Assembly (NCBI RefSeq): GCF_007565055.1
Contig: NC_044559.1
Coordinates: forward strand, 39,798,546-39,862,545
From: Rhinopithecus roxellana
Lineage: Eukaryota > Chordata > Mammalia > Primates > Cercopithecidae
DNA: 64,000 nucleotides
Direction of reading: 5' to 3'
This document shows positions 35,061-47,520 of the stretch, piece after piece. Position 1 is the stretch's first letter; each line of letters begins with the position of its first letter. The position numbers were made by a program, and so were the translations under genes. The notes below the pieces were generated by a model. It saw nothing but the letters and a program-made list of their open reading frames with translations, made no database searches and had not been told where the DNA came from.

Positions 35061-36732
35061 GGGACATCTGTCCTTAAGCAAGAAACTAGCAGGTTGGGTC
35101 ATAACCCAAAGTTAGGCTGAATTCATGATTTCAAAGGTATTGCAGTTACTGCTGGTGACAAGACCTACTGTGGGAATAGCAGACATTGACTTTTGTTTTT
35201 GTTTGTCTGTCAAGTGCCTGATTTCCTTCCTATTTGTACACATTCACATTTGTTTGCTTAGGCAAGTCCCCACCTACTGTGGTGCAGGAAGCCAAAGGGT
35301 GCCAGACATTCCCTCTCCCCATACGCTACCATCAAGAGCAAGGGCACACATGCTGTGCTCAGCCAACCAGATCCCTCTGCCAAGGTATCTGAGTCTGAAG
35401 AGAGTAATACAAAACCACGGGAATCACTGGAAATGATTCATGACATCTGCAGAGTTCAGGTTTCACAGTAAGGGTGGGACTAGAGGCAATGTGTTAACCA
35501 AGCTGCCCCTCTGGCATGACCTCAGCTGTATTCTCAACTGCCCAGCTTTCCTTGCTTTCTGTCTGTGTTCTAGGCCAGTCTCCTCAAACTCAATGTCCTT
35601 CCAATAAATTCCTCTTCTACTTTAGTTAACTGGCATTCGTTTCTGTTGTTTGCAACCAGAAACACAGACAGGTATAGTGGGACCATGGGAGTGGTTGGCC
35701 AAGATGGAGTGGAAGCAAAAGTCCCTGGGTGGGAGGAGACCTCACCTCAAAAGGGGCCGCTGCCATGGGCCCCACATTTTAAAGAGCTCTGTATGTGCCT
35801 TTTGTATGCTACACACAGTAAATTTACCAAGGGCATACAAGCATTGGTATTCAGTGCTCAGAGCTGGTGCAGCATAACCACACCCCACACATTCACTCTC
35901 ATGCCTCACACCACGCAGCTCCCATTAAGTGCTTCTCTGCACTCTTGGTCCTCAAATCAGAAAGCAACCACATCTGGAGGCCATGAAGGTTTCTGGATGG
36001 TGTCATATGAATGAAAGAAACTGCTTCAGAGTGCAGACAGGATCTGAACAACAGAAGCACTTAACTGAGAGAGAAAACTAACTTTTCAAATCCTTTTCAG
36101 TTGGCATTGATGCAGTAGATTCTTGCAAAGCAAAACCTCATTTCTCAGTTGCATAAGTGACCATTTTTGTGTTCTCATGCAGGGTCCTGGAGCTACTCGC
36201 TGCATTAAAGCAATTTAAGTTAGACAAGATAGATAGACACTGGAAGAGTTCAGTGAAACAATAAATGATGTTCAAATATGAGTGAATTGTGGTCTTTAGT
36301 GGAAAATGAAATTACTTTTGTATTTGCACTATCCACAGTTGCACAACCACAGTTGGTGTGAACTGTCACTTACAAGAAAAAACTAGAGTTGTCTATTTTA
36401 CTTCTTGAATTTACTTCTTGAATAATTTTTTTTAATTTTTAAAGAAAATTTGAAAGGAAATAAACATGTTTGTATGACCATGAAGAAAATTAATGTATGA
36501 TTTTCCAAAAATTTCCTTTAATTTCTTTGGAGAATATTTTTGGCCATTTTAGATCATGATACAATCTGGAAAAAGATTTTAATAAATTGAATAACATGCT
36601 GCTGTTGTCAATTTTCTTATTACATCCCAGCATTAAAGAATTTGAAAGGAAAATACTTAAAAGTACTGTATTGATCTTGATGTTGCTTGGAGACAGTGAA
36701 ACTCATATCAGTGATAGAAATTTACATAATGA

Positions 36733-37040
36733 GGCCAGGAACGGTGGCTCACACCTGTAATCCCAGTACTTTGGGAGGCCGAGGCAGGTGGATCACGAGG
36801 TCAGGAGTCGAGACCATCCTGGCTAATATGGTGAAACTCTGTCTTTACTAAAAATATAAAAAATTAGCCAGGCGTGGTGGCCAGCACCTGTAGTCCCAGC
36901 TACTCAGGAGGCTGAGGCAGGAGAATGGCGTGAACCCGGGAGGCGGAGCTTGCAGTGAGCCAAGATCATGCCAATGCACTCCAACCTGGGGGACAGAGTG
37001 AGACTCCATCTCAAAAAAAAAAAAAAGAAAAGAAAAGAAA
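36733..37040 (+). repeat. AluY-like
   Basis: Starts GGCCAGGAACGGTGGCTCAC. The tail grades into AAAGAAAAG. GAAATTTACATAATGA before and GAAATTTATATAATGA after form its target duplication with one difference. Confidence 0.95.
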
Positions 37041-37829
37041 GAAATTTATATAATGAAATTAAAATATTTTGTACTATTTTCTGTGACAGTAATTGATTAT
37101 ATACAGCCTAACCCCATTAAAATGTTTGAGCATGATATATTAAATTTATAGTTCATTTCCCATCTAAGTATGGCTTTAAGAACTTAATTGATAATTCCAG
37201 TTGCTCTGACCTCAGCAGAACATAGTTTCTGCATTTTCAAATTAATGAAAAACACCCTAAGAACCATAATATCCCCAGAAAGGTTGCCTAATTTGTCATT
37301 ACTCTCAATAGAACACAAATTACATAAAAGTCTTGATTATAGCAACATAATTGGTAATTTACTTAAAAGATGGCAAGAAAATTAACTTTCATAAAATACA
37401 TATAATTTATGAATTATGTATGTTTTTTTATTACTCATCCACATGTTGCCAGTCCATCGGAAGAACACCCAGAGATACACAATAATAGTTCCATTCAGTC
37501 ATCCTTGTTATTTTACCATAACTTTACATGCATTTTTTATTTTGGTATCATCTGAAGGTATGTTTGTCAAGGAAGGAAGATAGGAAGTGTGTTACTTAGC
37601 AGTTTGTTAGCTGTATGTATAACATTTAAATATTTAGACATACAAATGAGTCAATTTGCACTTGTGATGCAAAAGTTAGAATTAGGCCTGGTGAGGAGGC
37701 CAGGGAGGTAAGAGGCCAGAGGACTGGAAGGGCCATCCGTAGGGATGTTGACGTTTCCCTCAAGAGAATGAATGATGGCAGGAGTTGGCATAGAGATTAA
37801 GTCCACACAGGAACAAGAAAGAGGAGGTT

Positions 37830-38120
37830 GGCTGGGCGCGGTGGCTCACACCCATAATGCCAGCACTTTGGGAGGCCAAGGTGAGCAGATCACTTGAGGT
37901 CAGGAGTTCAAGACCAGCCTGGCCAACATGGCAAAACCCTGTGTCTACCAAAAAATACAAAACTAGCTGGGGGTGATGGCGCACGCCTGTCATCCCAGCT
38001 ACTCGTGAGGCTGAGGCAGGAGAATCGCTTGAATTCTGGAGGCAGAGGTTGCAGTGAGCTGAGATCGCACGACTGCACTCTAGCCCAGGAGACAAGTGAG
38101 ACTCCATCTGGAAAGAAAAA
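37830..38120 (+). repeat. Alu (AluS-like)
   Basis: Starts GGCTGGGCGCGGTGGCTCAC. The tail is interrupted and followed by a G9 run (38128-38136). Confidence 0.93.
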
Positions 38121-38419
38121 AGAAGGTGGGGGGGGGAGTTGATAATGAGCAGGAAATCGTTTCTATGAGGAGGTGAGGTGGAAAACTTCAATGGTGAGAG
38201 CCTCAGCGGAGCTCACAAGAGGGAAGGGAAGGACTGAAATGGAAGCAGTGTGGGAACAAGGAAGACACCAACACCACCTCCCTATCAGAGGAATATAGGA
38301 CATGAGAAAACAGTGTGCCCTTCAGAGGTCACAATGGAGGCAGTGCTCAGAGAATAGCTCAGGTTAAGGCAAGAACCTGGAGGGACTATTTCAAGCAAAA
38401 AATATATCAAAGAATGTGC

Positions 38420-38718
38420 TGCCAGGCACAGTGGCTCATGCCTGTAATTCCAGCACTTTGGGAGGCCGAGGCAGGTGGATCACCTGAGGTCAGGAGTTCA
38501 AGACCAGCCTGACCAACATGGTGAAACCCTGTCTCTACCAAAAATACAAAAATTAGCCGCCGGGTGTGGTGGCACATGCCTGTAATCCCAGCTACTTGGG
38601 AAGCTGAGGCAGGAGAATCGCTTGAACCCGGGAGGCAGAGGTTGCAGTGAGCCGAGATCGCGCCATTGCACTCCAGCCTGGGTGACAAGAGGGAAAGTTC
38701 ATCTCAGAGAAAAAAAAA
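38420..38718 (+). repeat. Alu (AluS-like)
   Basis: Starts GCCAGGCACAGTGGCTCATG. Full two-arm structure, with a CCGCC insertion after ATTAG in the middle. Confidence 0.94.
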
Positions 38719-39980
38719 GGAACTCAGAAGTTTATGAAAAGTCATTGCTTGCTTGTACTTTGGGTGATGAAACAACATTGAGTGGTCCAGGGTGTCCAAT
38801 CCCAATGGAGTCTTAGAGGAAGAAGGTACCTGGGCCTAACACAGTTCAGCTGTGGCCTGCAAGGGAAGCCCTTCCTGGCACCGAAATGCAGGACTGGATC
38901 TCCACTGTCAGCCATCACTGCCAGGTTCCAGGGGCAGATCCGAGGTTGGCAACTGTGAGCAGCAAGACACCTGGTTCTTTGATCTTGGCACCAACACTCT
39001 CAATGGATTAACCCTGGGTAGAGGCCAGTGTGTCTTTTGAAGGCCACACTAATCATCCAGGAGGAGTTGGTATCTATCTTGTCATATTTAAGAGGCAGCA
39101 GATACAAATGAGTCTCTACTTCACTTGTTTCACACACAATCAGCTCTTTCATACACCATACCTCAAATTGACTTTCATACTCTAAACCCAAACATCAGCT
39201 TTGGCATGGGGGTGCCTCCTGCTAGCCTACAGGTCAGTTTTGGCAGCAACCCTCTATGTATCTGGTCAATATTATATGTTTATAAAAAGTGCATGCTTTG
39301 CCTCATTACTTTATAAAAATGAGTAGAAAATGGAAAACTGGATGATCTGGTACCAGTGATTAAGAAAAAAATCTATAAAGTTAATCCGATCTAGACACAG
39401 ATAGAAACCATTAGGAGGAGGCAAGCAGGCATTCTAATCTCTATCCGTCCATTCATGGGACTTCAGCCAGTCATTCATGTGTTTCATTGCAAAGTAAAGA
39501 ACAAAATTAAGTTCAAAAGGCAACAAAGTACTGTCAAGGACTATTGGAAAGGACAGTTGTAATTGAGGATTTTATAATATTTCTAGCTTTATGAGAACCG
39601 TTCAGTTGTCCCAACATTTTGAGAGGCATGTTTTGTAAGGAAACAGAGGCCTTCCTGTGCAGTCATCAGAAATTCAAAACGGAAAATTCTTTCCTGGGGC
39701 ACAATATCTCCGAGGTGAGAGTTTAAGCATCATCCTTAAAGTGTGAAAATGGGAAGGTCATTGACTTGGTTGTATAATTCTAAGTCAGGGAAGGCATCCG
39801 ATAGCTGTTGTAAAGCTACTGGGTGCCTGGCCCATACCAGTGGCTTTTTCATCCAGCCTGGGCTGCCTTTCCTTTAGACAAGAACTCCCCTTAAAACCAA
39901 CACTGAGGAGCCTGAGGGTGAGGATGGCCACAGCATTATACAGCTTTTCCACGTGGCCCAGAGCACCATGCCTAATAATA

Positions 39981-41110
39981 CAGTCATGCGTTGCTTACTG
40001 ATGATAATGCATTCTGAGAAAGGGGTTGTTAGGCAATTTTGTTGTTGTGGGAACATCATAGAGCATATTTATACAAATCTCAATGGCACAGCCTACTACA
40101 CACCTAGGCTATGTGGCACAGCCTGTTGCTCCCAGGCTACAAACCTGTACAGCATGTGACTGTACTGAGTACTGTAGGCAATTGGAACGTGTTGTGAATC
40201 TAAACATACCTAAACATTGAAAAGGTACAGCAAAAAAATATGGTATCAAAGATAAAAATGGTATACTTGCATAGGGCACTTACCGTGAATGGAGCTTACA
40301 AGACTGGAAGTTGCTCTGGGTGAGTCGGTGAGTGCGTGGTGAGCGATTGTGAAGACTTAGGACATTGCTGTGCACTACTGTAGACTTTATACAGTACACT
40401 TACACTACACTAAATTTATTTTCAAACATTTCTTTCTTCAATAAGTTAACCTTAGCTTACTTTAACTTTTCTACTTTCTAAGCTTTTTAATTTTTTAACT
40501 TTTTGACTCTTTTGTAATAACACTTAGTTAAAACACATGCTGTCCAGTTATACAAAAATATTTTCTTTCAGCTGGGTGCAGTGGCTCACGCCTGTAATCC
40601 CAGCACTGAAGGAGGCCAAGGTGGGTGGATCATGAGGTCAGGAAATCGAGACCATCCTGGCTAAGAGACCAACATGGTGAAACACCGTGTGTACTAAAAA
40701 ATACAAAAAACTAGCCGGGCGCGGTGGCAGGTGCCTGTAGTCCCAGCTACTTGGGAGGCTGAGGCAGGAGAATGGTGTGATCCCAGGAGGCGGAGCTTGC
40801 AGTGAGCTGAGATTGCGCCACTGCACTCCAGCCTGGGCGACAGAGCGAGACTCTGTCTCAAAAAATATATATATATATTTTCTTTATATCCTATAAGAAA
40901 GCTTTTTTCTATTTTGAAAATTATTTTTTACTTTTTAAACTTTTTTGTTAAAAACTAAGAAACACACATTAGCTGGGCCTACACAGGGTCAGAATCATTA
41001 AGACATCAGTAGGTGACAGGAATTTTTCAGCTCCATTATAATCTTTTGGGACTCCCGTTATGCATGTGGTCTGTTGTGTACCAAAACATCCTTTATGTGG
41101 TGCATGACTA
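39981..41110 (+). mobile_element. Tigger-family DNA transposon (Tigger3-like), both ends present
   Basis: Starts CAGTCATGCGTTGC after TA and ends GCATGACTA before TA, so the inverted ends and the TA target duplication are preserved. Internal text (GTTAGGCAATTTTGTTGTTG, GGGCACTTACCGTGAATGG) is the reverse complement of the intronic copy at 12415-13327. An Alu at 40571-40865 interrupts it. Internally deleted, no transposase ORF. Confidence 0.8.
40571..40878 (+). repeat. AluY-like with (TA)n end
   Basis: Starts GCTGGGTGCAGTGGCTCACG. Both flanks carry ATATTTTCTTT. The tail ends in about six TA units. Confidence 0.95.
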
Positions 41111-41281
41111 TATTAGTAATATTAAGGCTACTACTAACAATGATAATAACAATGGCAAACATTCACTGCATGTTAACTATGTAGGATATAATAAATTCCT
41201 CTTCAAAGGTTTTAGCCTGTAGATTGTTAAGTACAATGAGTTCTGAGATCCTCTCCAAGGAACCAATGTATCAGTATGTTC

Positions 41282-42075
41282 AGCTCCCCTGTTCTTTGTC
41301 CTTCATTTTAAAGTTTAACTTCCTCATAGTTTCCGTAAACAATCTTTTCCACCAGTTTTAATCAGTAGTTCACATCTGTTCTTCTGGTCACCTGCTCCGT
41401 CCTGACTCATACTGGTCACCTGTTTTTGTTTGTTTGTTTTTTGAGACGGAGTCTCGCTCTATCGCCTAGGCTGGAACGCAGTGGTGCGATCTTGGCTCAC
41501 TGGAAGCTCCGCCTCCCGGGTTCACACCATTCTCCTGCCTCAGCCTCCCGAGTAGCTGGGACTACAGGGGCCCACCACTAGGCCCGGCTAATTTTTTGTA
41601 TTTTTAGTAGAGACAGTGTTTCACCGTGTTAGCCAGGATGGTCTCGATCTCCTGACCTCGTGATCTGCCTGCCTCAGCCTCCCAAAGTGCTGGGATTACA
41701 GGCATGAGCCACCGTGCCCGGCCTGGTCACCTGCTCTGACCTAAGTCACCTTTAGTTACCTGTTCCATAATCATCTTTCCCATCGAAGCTACTCACCCCT
41801 CCACTCTGATTTGTACTCCTACTCTCTTTAAAATAGCCAATCAGAATTAGCTTAGACTCCGTGGTCCAACCCTAGCCAAGAGGGGAAGGACACAGCAGCA
41901 GGAGCTACCTGCATCAGGAATAAGAACCTCTTCCCCTCCCTTGTTCAGCATGCTCTTGCCATTGCTCCATCCACAAGTCACACCCTTCTATAGAAGTAAA
42001 AATTGTCTTGCTAAGAAAATTAAATTTATGTTCGAGCGCTATTTCTTTGGTGGCACCGAAAATTTATTTCTAACA
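41282..42075 (+). mobile_element. Solo LTR, ERV1-like, split by an Alu
   Basis: 3' end GAAGTAAAAATTGTCTTGCT, TTCTTTGGTGGCACCGAAAA and TTCTAACA resembles gamma-type LTR ends, with CACCTG-rich upstream sequence on both sides of the Alu at 41422-41723. No retroviral coding sequence. The family is not identified. Confidence 0.5.
41422..41723 (-). repeat. AluY-like with target-site duplication
   Basis: The T-rich end with GTTTGTTTG leads to GAGACGGAGTCTCGCTCTAT, then the head GCCACCGTGCCCGGCC. TGGTCACCTG flanks both ends. Confidence 0.95.
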
Positions 42076-42215
42076 ACTGCATGCCAGACACTGTGCTATC
42101 TTATTTAATCCTCACTAGAACCCTATGAGGTAGAGTTTTTACAGCTGAGGAAGCCGAGGCTAAGAGAGCATAAGGAAAGTCCCACGGTCAGAGGTTAGGA
42201 GCTGGAATGTAAGTA
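42076..42215 (+). repeat. MIR
   Basis: Diverged MIR core: GCCAGACACTGTGCTATCTT, TTTAATCCTCACTAGAACCC, TATGAGGTAGAGTTTTTACA. Confidence 0.75.
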
Positions 42216-42649
42216 GGTGTCCCCCACACCCCATTCTGGAGGTGTCCACAGATGGCCCAGAGGGATGCACATGCCCTGGAGAAATGCAGATGGCTGGCCA
42301 GCAGGAGGATGGTCAGTTCCGGAGGCAGCCTGGGGCAATAGGACAATAGCATTTAGGTCAGACAGATAATACTTACCTCTGAGAACTGCTGGGAGGGTTC
42401 CCTGAGGTGCTGAGGGCCTGTCTCCTTCTTCCTGATATCCTCTTTCCAAGAGGCACCGCTCTCAATATTCCCCAGAGACAATGGAGGTGTGGATGGGAGG
42501 GCTTGGCCACTCCCTAGCCATTTGCACTTTTCTTCCCATCAGCTAACCTCCTTCTTCATCTTTAGAAGGTCCTCTCTTTCTCCTCTTTTTACCATTATTT
42601 TTCCCCACCTCTCTATGGCTTATGCTGCCCACACTACCTAAAAGCAATG

Positions 42650-43555
42650 CTAAAGCTTAGCCCTGTAAGCCGAAAATAAAATTCTAAGCCCCACAACCAA
42701 ATTGAATGAACCCCTCCTCTCAACCAAGGGGATTTCAAAGAAACCTGAAAAACTAGTTCAGGCCGTGATGGGAAGAGGGAGTTGAACATGCCTCATTGTA
42801 CTCTCCTCCCCGTGGCATATCAGGCACAACTGACCAGCATTAACATTAAAAGGGCAATCTGAAGACAGAACAGATTCTTGGTAGCAGTAAGATACCGAAT
42901 CCCAACCTGACTCTATTATAGCATCACATGACAGATAGCAGGCCCTGAAAAAATTCCAAATATTTTACCCCAAAATATATTTATTTGACATAATCTGATA
43001 TGGCCCTGCAAATATCTCTCTTGTGGGAAAAATTTACTTTCTATTGAGAATCCCCTTCCCTTTTCAGGTCTTCTTCTGATCCTGAAGAGATTGGCTGAGA
43101 GTCCAGCACCTTTTAAGGGTCTGAATAGAAAACACTTGTCATTTATTCCCTCTAAGGGCTGCCACCTATGAGACTTCATCTACATAATAAGAACCTTGGT
43201 CTCACAACCCTTTATCTTAACACAGACACTACTTTCTATTGATTCCAAGTATTTAGATAATAGCATAGCTGTCTCAAGCCAATCAGGAAATCTTTGAATC
43301 CACCTGTGACATGTAAGGCCCCAACTTTGAGTTGTCCCACCTTTCCAGGCAGAACCAATGTATACCTTAGATATACTGATTGATGATGTCTTATGTCTCC
43401 CTAAAAGGTATAAAACCAATCTATAACCCAACTACTTTGGACACATGTTCTCAGGACCTGTAAGACTGTGTTATGAGTCATGGTCCTTACACCTGGCTCA
43501 GAATAAATCTCTTCAAGTATTTTACAGAGTTTGACTTTTCTGCCAACAGCCCTAC
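42650..43555 (+). mobile_element. Solo LTR, ERV-like
   Basis: The 3' half carries AGTTGTCCCACCTTTCCAGG, a promoter-like GGTATAAAACC at about 43407, and AATAAA at 43482 followed by TCTTCAAGTATTTTACAGAG, the usual LTR layout of TATA box then polyadenylation signal. The left limit is uncertain. No internal region is attached. Confidence 0.5.
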
Positions 43556-43954
43556 GAAACACAGAGATGGCAGATATCTGATGCAGAGTCAAGAAGCAAT
43601 TATTTGCAGCTGGATTTCAATCTGTACCAGACTAGGTACGCCCTGGGAACTTGAGTCCAGTTATTACCACCCCAGACCTGGGCAAAATCCAAGTGAGTAA
43701 GTGGGAAATTGTGAACTTTCCTTGAGGCCGGGAGAAGTGTCAAAGCACTTTACAATCAAGCCTAATTGAAAACAACAGCTCTTTAATCTAAATTTCCAAC
43801 ATAATCAGCCTTCTGGTCACCTAATCATAATTAAATTAGACTGGCAGTGTATTTCATACGTGCTAATTAAAAGCACCAAAAGAAAAAGCTGTGTCTGTAC
43901 ACTCCCTGCTACAGCCAAGAGTGAAAGAACTCCCTGGGCTGTAAATATAGAGAT

Positions 43955-44400
43955 GTGGGTTCCAGTTCTGCCTCTGCTCAAACTGGCTCTGTGACTTTAG
44001 GCAAGTCACTTAGTCCCTCTGAATCTCTCTCTCTCTCTTTTTTTTTTTTTTTCGAGGAAGAGTTTCACTCTTATTGCCCAGGCTGGAGTGGAATGGCGCA
44101 ACCTCAGCTCACTGCAATGTTCACCTCCCGGGTTCAAGTGATTCTCCTGCCTCAGCCTCCTGAGTAGCTGGCATTACAGGCACCCACCACCACACCAGGC
44201 TAATTTTTGGTATTTTTAGCAGAGATGGGATTTCATCATTTTGGTGAGGCTGGTCTCCAACTCCTGACCTCACATGATCCACCTGCCTAAGCCTCCCAAA
44301 GTGCTGAGATTACAGGCGTGAGCCACGGTGCCTGGACTCTCTCTTCTATCTATAAGATTCCAATCAAAGGAATTCTTTCTGGGAAAGTGCTTGGCATTGC
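43955..44400 (-). repeat. MIR split by an Alu
   Basis: Left part CTGTGACTTTAGGCAAGTCA, right part after the Alu GGGAAAGTGCTTGGCATTGC, both in reverse MIR order. Confidence 0.7.
44040..44337 (-). repeat. Alu (AluS-like)
   Basis: A T run followed by CGAGGAAGAGTTTCACTCTT. CTCTCTCT on both sides is consistent with target duplication inside the MIR. Confidence 0.94.
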
Positions 44401-44906
44401 ACAAAATGTCACCATTGATTAATTTTGCTCATTCTTGAACATAACTAAAATAATACAGTATGTACGTTTTGTGTGTGGTAAGAAGCCCACTACATTTTTT
44501 AGGGCATTTCATTGCCAAAGAAAAGACAAGCCGAAACTAGGAAAGGTTTTGACTGTTCAAGCATTAAACAATTCTTGGGTCCCATGGATTGCACAGGCGG
44601 GAAGTTGACTTACACACACTGTGCACTCTCTAAGAGGGGCAAACTCCCCAGTACTAACTTTAGATGTGGCCCAAGAAATAATGATCAAGGAGGAATCTTC
44701 CAAAGGGTGGGGTCAGGGCCACCAAGAACAATGGATCGGGGTGCTTCTTCTAGGAATCAGAATGGGGTTTAATGGAGGGATTCCATCAGTGGTCTCACCT
44801 CCCTAGTGCCTGCCTTTGCAGGATCTCACAATTGCCATAGCCAGTGGCTGCTGTCTGCCATCCTTTCCTTTCTGAATTCAAGTGTGTAGTGTCGTTGCAC
44901 TGTTCC

Positions 44907-45217
44907 TTTTTGTTTGTTTGTTTCTGAGATGGAGTCTCACTCTGTCCCCTAGGCTGGAGTTGGAGTGGAGTGCAGTCACGCGATCTTGGCTCACTGCAAC
45001 CTCCGTCTCCCTTTCAAGCAATTCTCGTGCCTCAGCCTCCCGAGTAGCTGGGACTACAGGTGTGCACCACCACACCCGGCTAATTTTTGTATTTTTAGTA
45101 GAGACAGGGTTTCTTCATGTTGGCCAGGCTGGTCTTGAACTCCTGACTTCAAGTGATCCGTCCACTTCAGCTTCCCAAAGTGTTGGGATTACAGGCGTGA
45201 GCCACTGCGCCCAGCCA
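44907..45217 (-). repeat. Alu (AluS-like)
   Basis: Starts TTTTTGTTTGTTTGTTTCTG then GAGATGGAGTCTCACTC. A few bases are inserted near GGAGTTGGAGTGGAGTGC. Confidence 0.94.
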
Positions 45218-45237
45218 GTAGTCATGCTGGCTGTTCC

Positions 45238-45273
45238 TTTCTTCCTTCCTTCCTCCCTTCCTTTCTTTCTTCT

Positions 45274-45319
<46 letters not shown>

Positions 45320-45605
45320 AGACAGAGTTTTGCTCATGTTGCCTAGGCTGGAGTGCAGTGGCATGGTTTCGGCTCACTGCAACCTCTGACTCCCAGGTTC
45401 AAGCAATTCTTCTGCCTCAGCCTCCCGAGTAGCTGGGATTACAGGTGTGCTCCACCACCACGCCCAGCTAATTTTTGGAATTTTTAGTAGAGACAGGGTT
45501 TCATCATGTTGGCCAGGCTGGTCTCAAACTCCTGACCTCAGGTGATCCACCTGCCTCTGCCTCCCAAAGCTCAGGGATTACAGGCATGAGTCACTGCACT
45601 GGGCC
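45238..45605 (-). repeat. Alu with very long T tract
   Basis: Alu body from 45319, preceded by T43 (45276-45318) and a TTCC/TTTC-rich pyrimidine tract from 45238. The Alu head is degraded. Confidence 0.94.
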
Positions 45606-45973
45606 ATCATGCTGTTTCTACTCTGCCTCTGTATGCTGGGTGTGGAGGTGGGGGCGGTGGGGAGTCATTTGGATAACTTGTGCTTTTAGTTTGTGTCACC
45701 AAAGCAAGAGAAGCTGCATCCAAACTCAACAGAGGACTGCACATCCTCAGCTTTGAGTTGGATATGACCTAAGAGGTCTTTGAGATATTTCCTTTGGGGA
45801 GAAGGTGTGTATTCTGGGGATAGTGTGAGGCAGATATGTGCACACAGATATTTAGCTGGTCACCAAAGATAAGTGACCCCCTTCTGGATTGTGGGGTTAT
45901 CATTAGGAAGCAGCAGCTGTCCAGCCAGGGATAACATTTTCCAGCCCCCTTGCTATCTTTTTAGAAATTCAGA

Positions 45974-46600
45974 TGGGCCGGGTGCAGTGGCTCACGCCTG
46001 TAATCCCACCACTTTGGGATGCCAAGGCAGGTGGATCATCTGAGGTCAGGAATTCGAGACCAGCCTGGTCAACATGGCAAAACCCCGTCTCTACTGAAAA
46101 TACAAAAAATTGCTGGGCATGGTGACTCACGCCTGTAATCCCAGCACTTTGGGAGGCCAAGGAGGGCAGATCACCTGAGGTCAGGAGTGCGAGATCAGCC
46201 TGACCAACATGGAGAAACCCTGTCTCTACTAAAAATGCAAAATTAGCCAAGCATGGTGGCGCATGCCTGTATTACCAGCTATCCAGGAGGCTGAGGCAGG
46301 AGAATCGCCTGAACCTGGGAGGGGGAGGTTGTGGTGAGCTGAGATTGCACCATTGCACTCCAGCCTGGGCAACAAGATTGAAACTCTGTCTCTAAAGAAA
46401 AAAAAAATGCAAAAAATTAGCCAAGCATGGTGGCAGGTACCTGTAATCCCAGCCAGCTGGGAGGCTGAGGCAGGAGAATCGCTTGAACCTGGGAGGCAGA
46501 GGTTGCAGTGAGCTGAGATTGTGCCACTGCCCGGCACAGAGTGAGACTCCATCTCAAAAAATATAAAAATAAAAATAAAAAATAAAAATAAAAATAAAAA
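45974..46600 (+). repeat. Nested Alus (one inside another)
   Basis: The outer Alu left arm is 45974-46110, the complete inner Alu is 46111-46405, and the outer right arm resumes at 46406-46600. ACAAAAAATT before and GCAAAAAATT after the inner copy are its target duplication in the outer A-rich linker. The outer tail is AAATAAAAATAAAA. Confidence 0.88.
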
Positions 46601-46604
46601 AATT

Positions 46605-47200
46605 CTGATGAAATTCACATAACATGAAATTAGCCATTTTAAAGTGAGCCATCCAGTGCCTTTTAGTATATTCACAGTGTTCTGCAGCCACTCCCCATAT
46701 CAACTTCCAAAACACTTTCATCACTCCAAGATTTGAAAAGCCTGTACCTACTAAGTAATTACTCCCTATTCCTCTTTCCTCCTAGCCCCTAACAACCACC
46801 AAACTGCTATCTGTATGGATTGACCTATTCTGGATATTTCTTATAAAAGGAATCATTCAATATGTGGTCTTTTGTGCCTGATTTCTTTCATTTAATATAT
46901 TTTCCAGGTTTATCCACGTTGTAGCATATATCAGCACTTCATTCCTTTTTATGGCTAAATAATATTCCATTGCATAGGTAGACCACAATTTGTCTATCCA
47001 TTCATCACTGATGGACACGAGCTCTTTTCACCTATGAGCTGTTGTGAATAATGTTACACACACTTGTGTACAAGTACTTGTTTGAACACCTGTCTTCAAT
47101 TCTTGGGGATGGAAACCTAGAAATAGAATTTTCCAGTGCTGGGTCAAGATGGTAATTCTATTGAACTTTTTGAGGAATAGCCGTATTATTTTCCATAGCA
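46605..47200 (-). repeat. Old L1 3' region
   Basis: Reverse-orientation L1 text: TTTATGGCTAAATAATATTC, CATTGCATAGGTAGACCACA, GTTGTGAATAATGTTACACA and TTGAACTTTTTGAGGAATAG. No frame. Confidence 0.75.
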
Positions 47201-47214
47201 TCAGCTCCCTTGGA

Positions 47215-47520
47215 TTTTGGTGGGATCATGTGACTGAAAACCTGTTTTTGCCAATAGCAAGTGAGTGGAGGGGATCTTTGTCACATTTGGGCAGGATGTT
47301 TCCCACAGGCCTGGCCTAGGCATAGTTGACTGCAGAGGACTCCAAGGTTATATACAGGAGGGAGGAGCCACAAGAAGGAAGGATGTGCTTCCTGGGTGAA
47401 GGCTGCCTGAACACAAATAGCCACGTCTGTGGTACAAACAAGAAATAAACTTGTGTTAAGCCACTGAGGTTTTCAGGCTTTCTCTGCCACAGCACCTGGT
47501 GTTATCTTAACTAATGCATC
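47215..47520 (+). mobile_element. MaLR-type LTR fragment (MLT1-like)
   Basis: Contains GGTGGGATCATGTGACTGAA, GGATGTTTCCCACAGGC and the 3' end GAAATAAACTTGTGTTAAGC then CCACTGAGGTTTTCAGG. Confidence 0.65.

Noticed and set aside
35250..35660. Possible gene fragment near 35.3-35.6 kb (CCAATAAATTCC and nearby)
   Set aside because: The terminal AATAAA-type motif and degraded text look like the 3' end of an old LINE or LTR. I could not name the family and no frame is conserved.
43400..43490. TATAAAA and AATAAA as promoter and polyadenylation signal of a gene
   Set aside because: The order and flanks fit an LTR, and no exon is associated.
44882..46675. ORFs of 90-154 codons rich in SPRLECSG / GFHHVGQAGLEL-type peptides
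   Set aside because: These are the well-known translated Alu sequence, not genes. The same applies to many ORFs elsewhere in the window.
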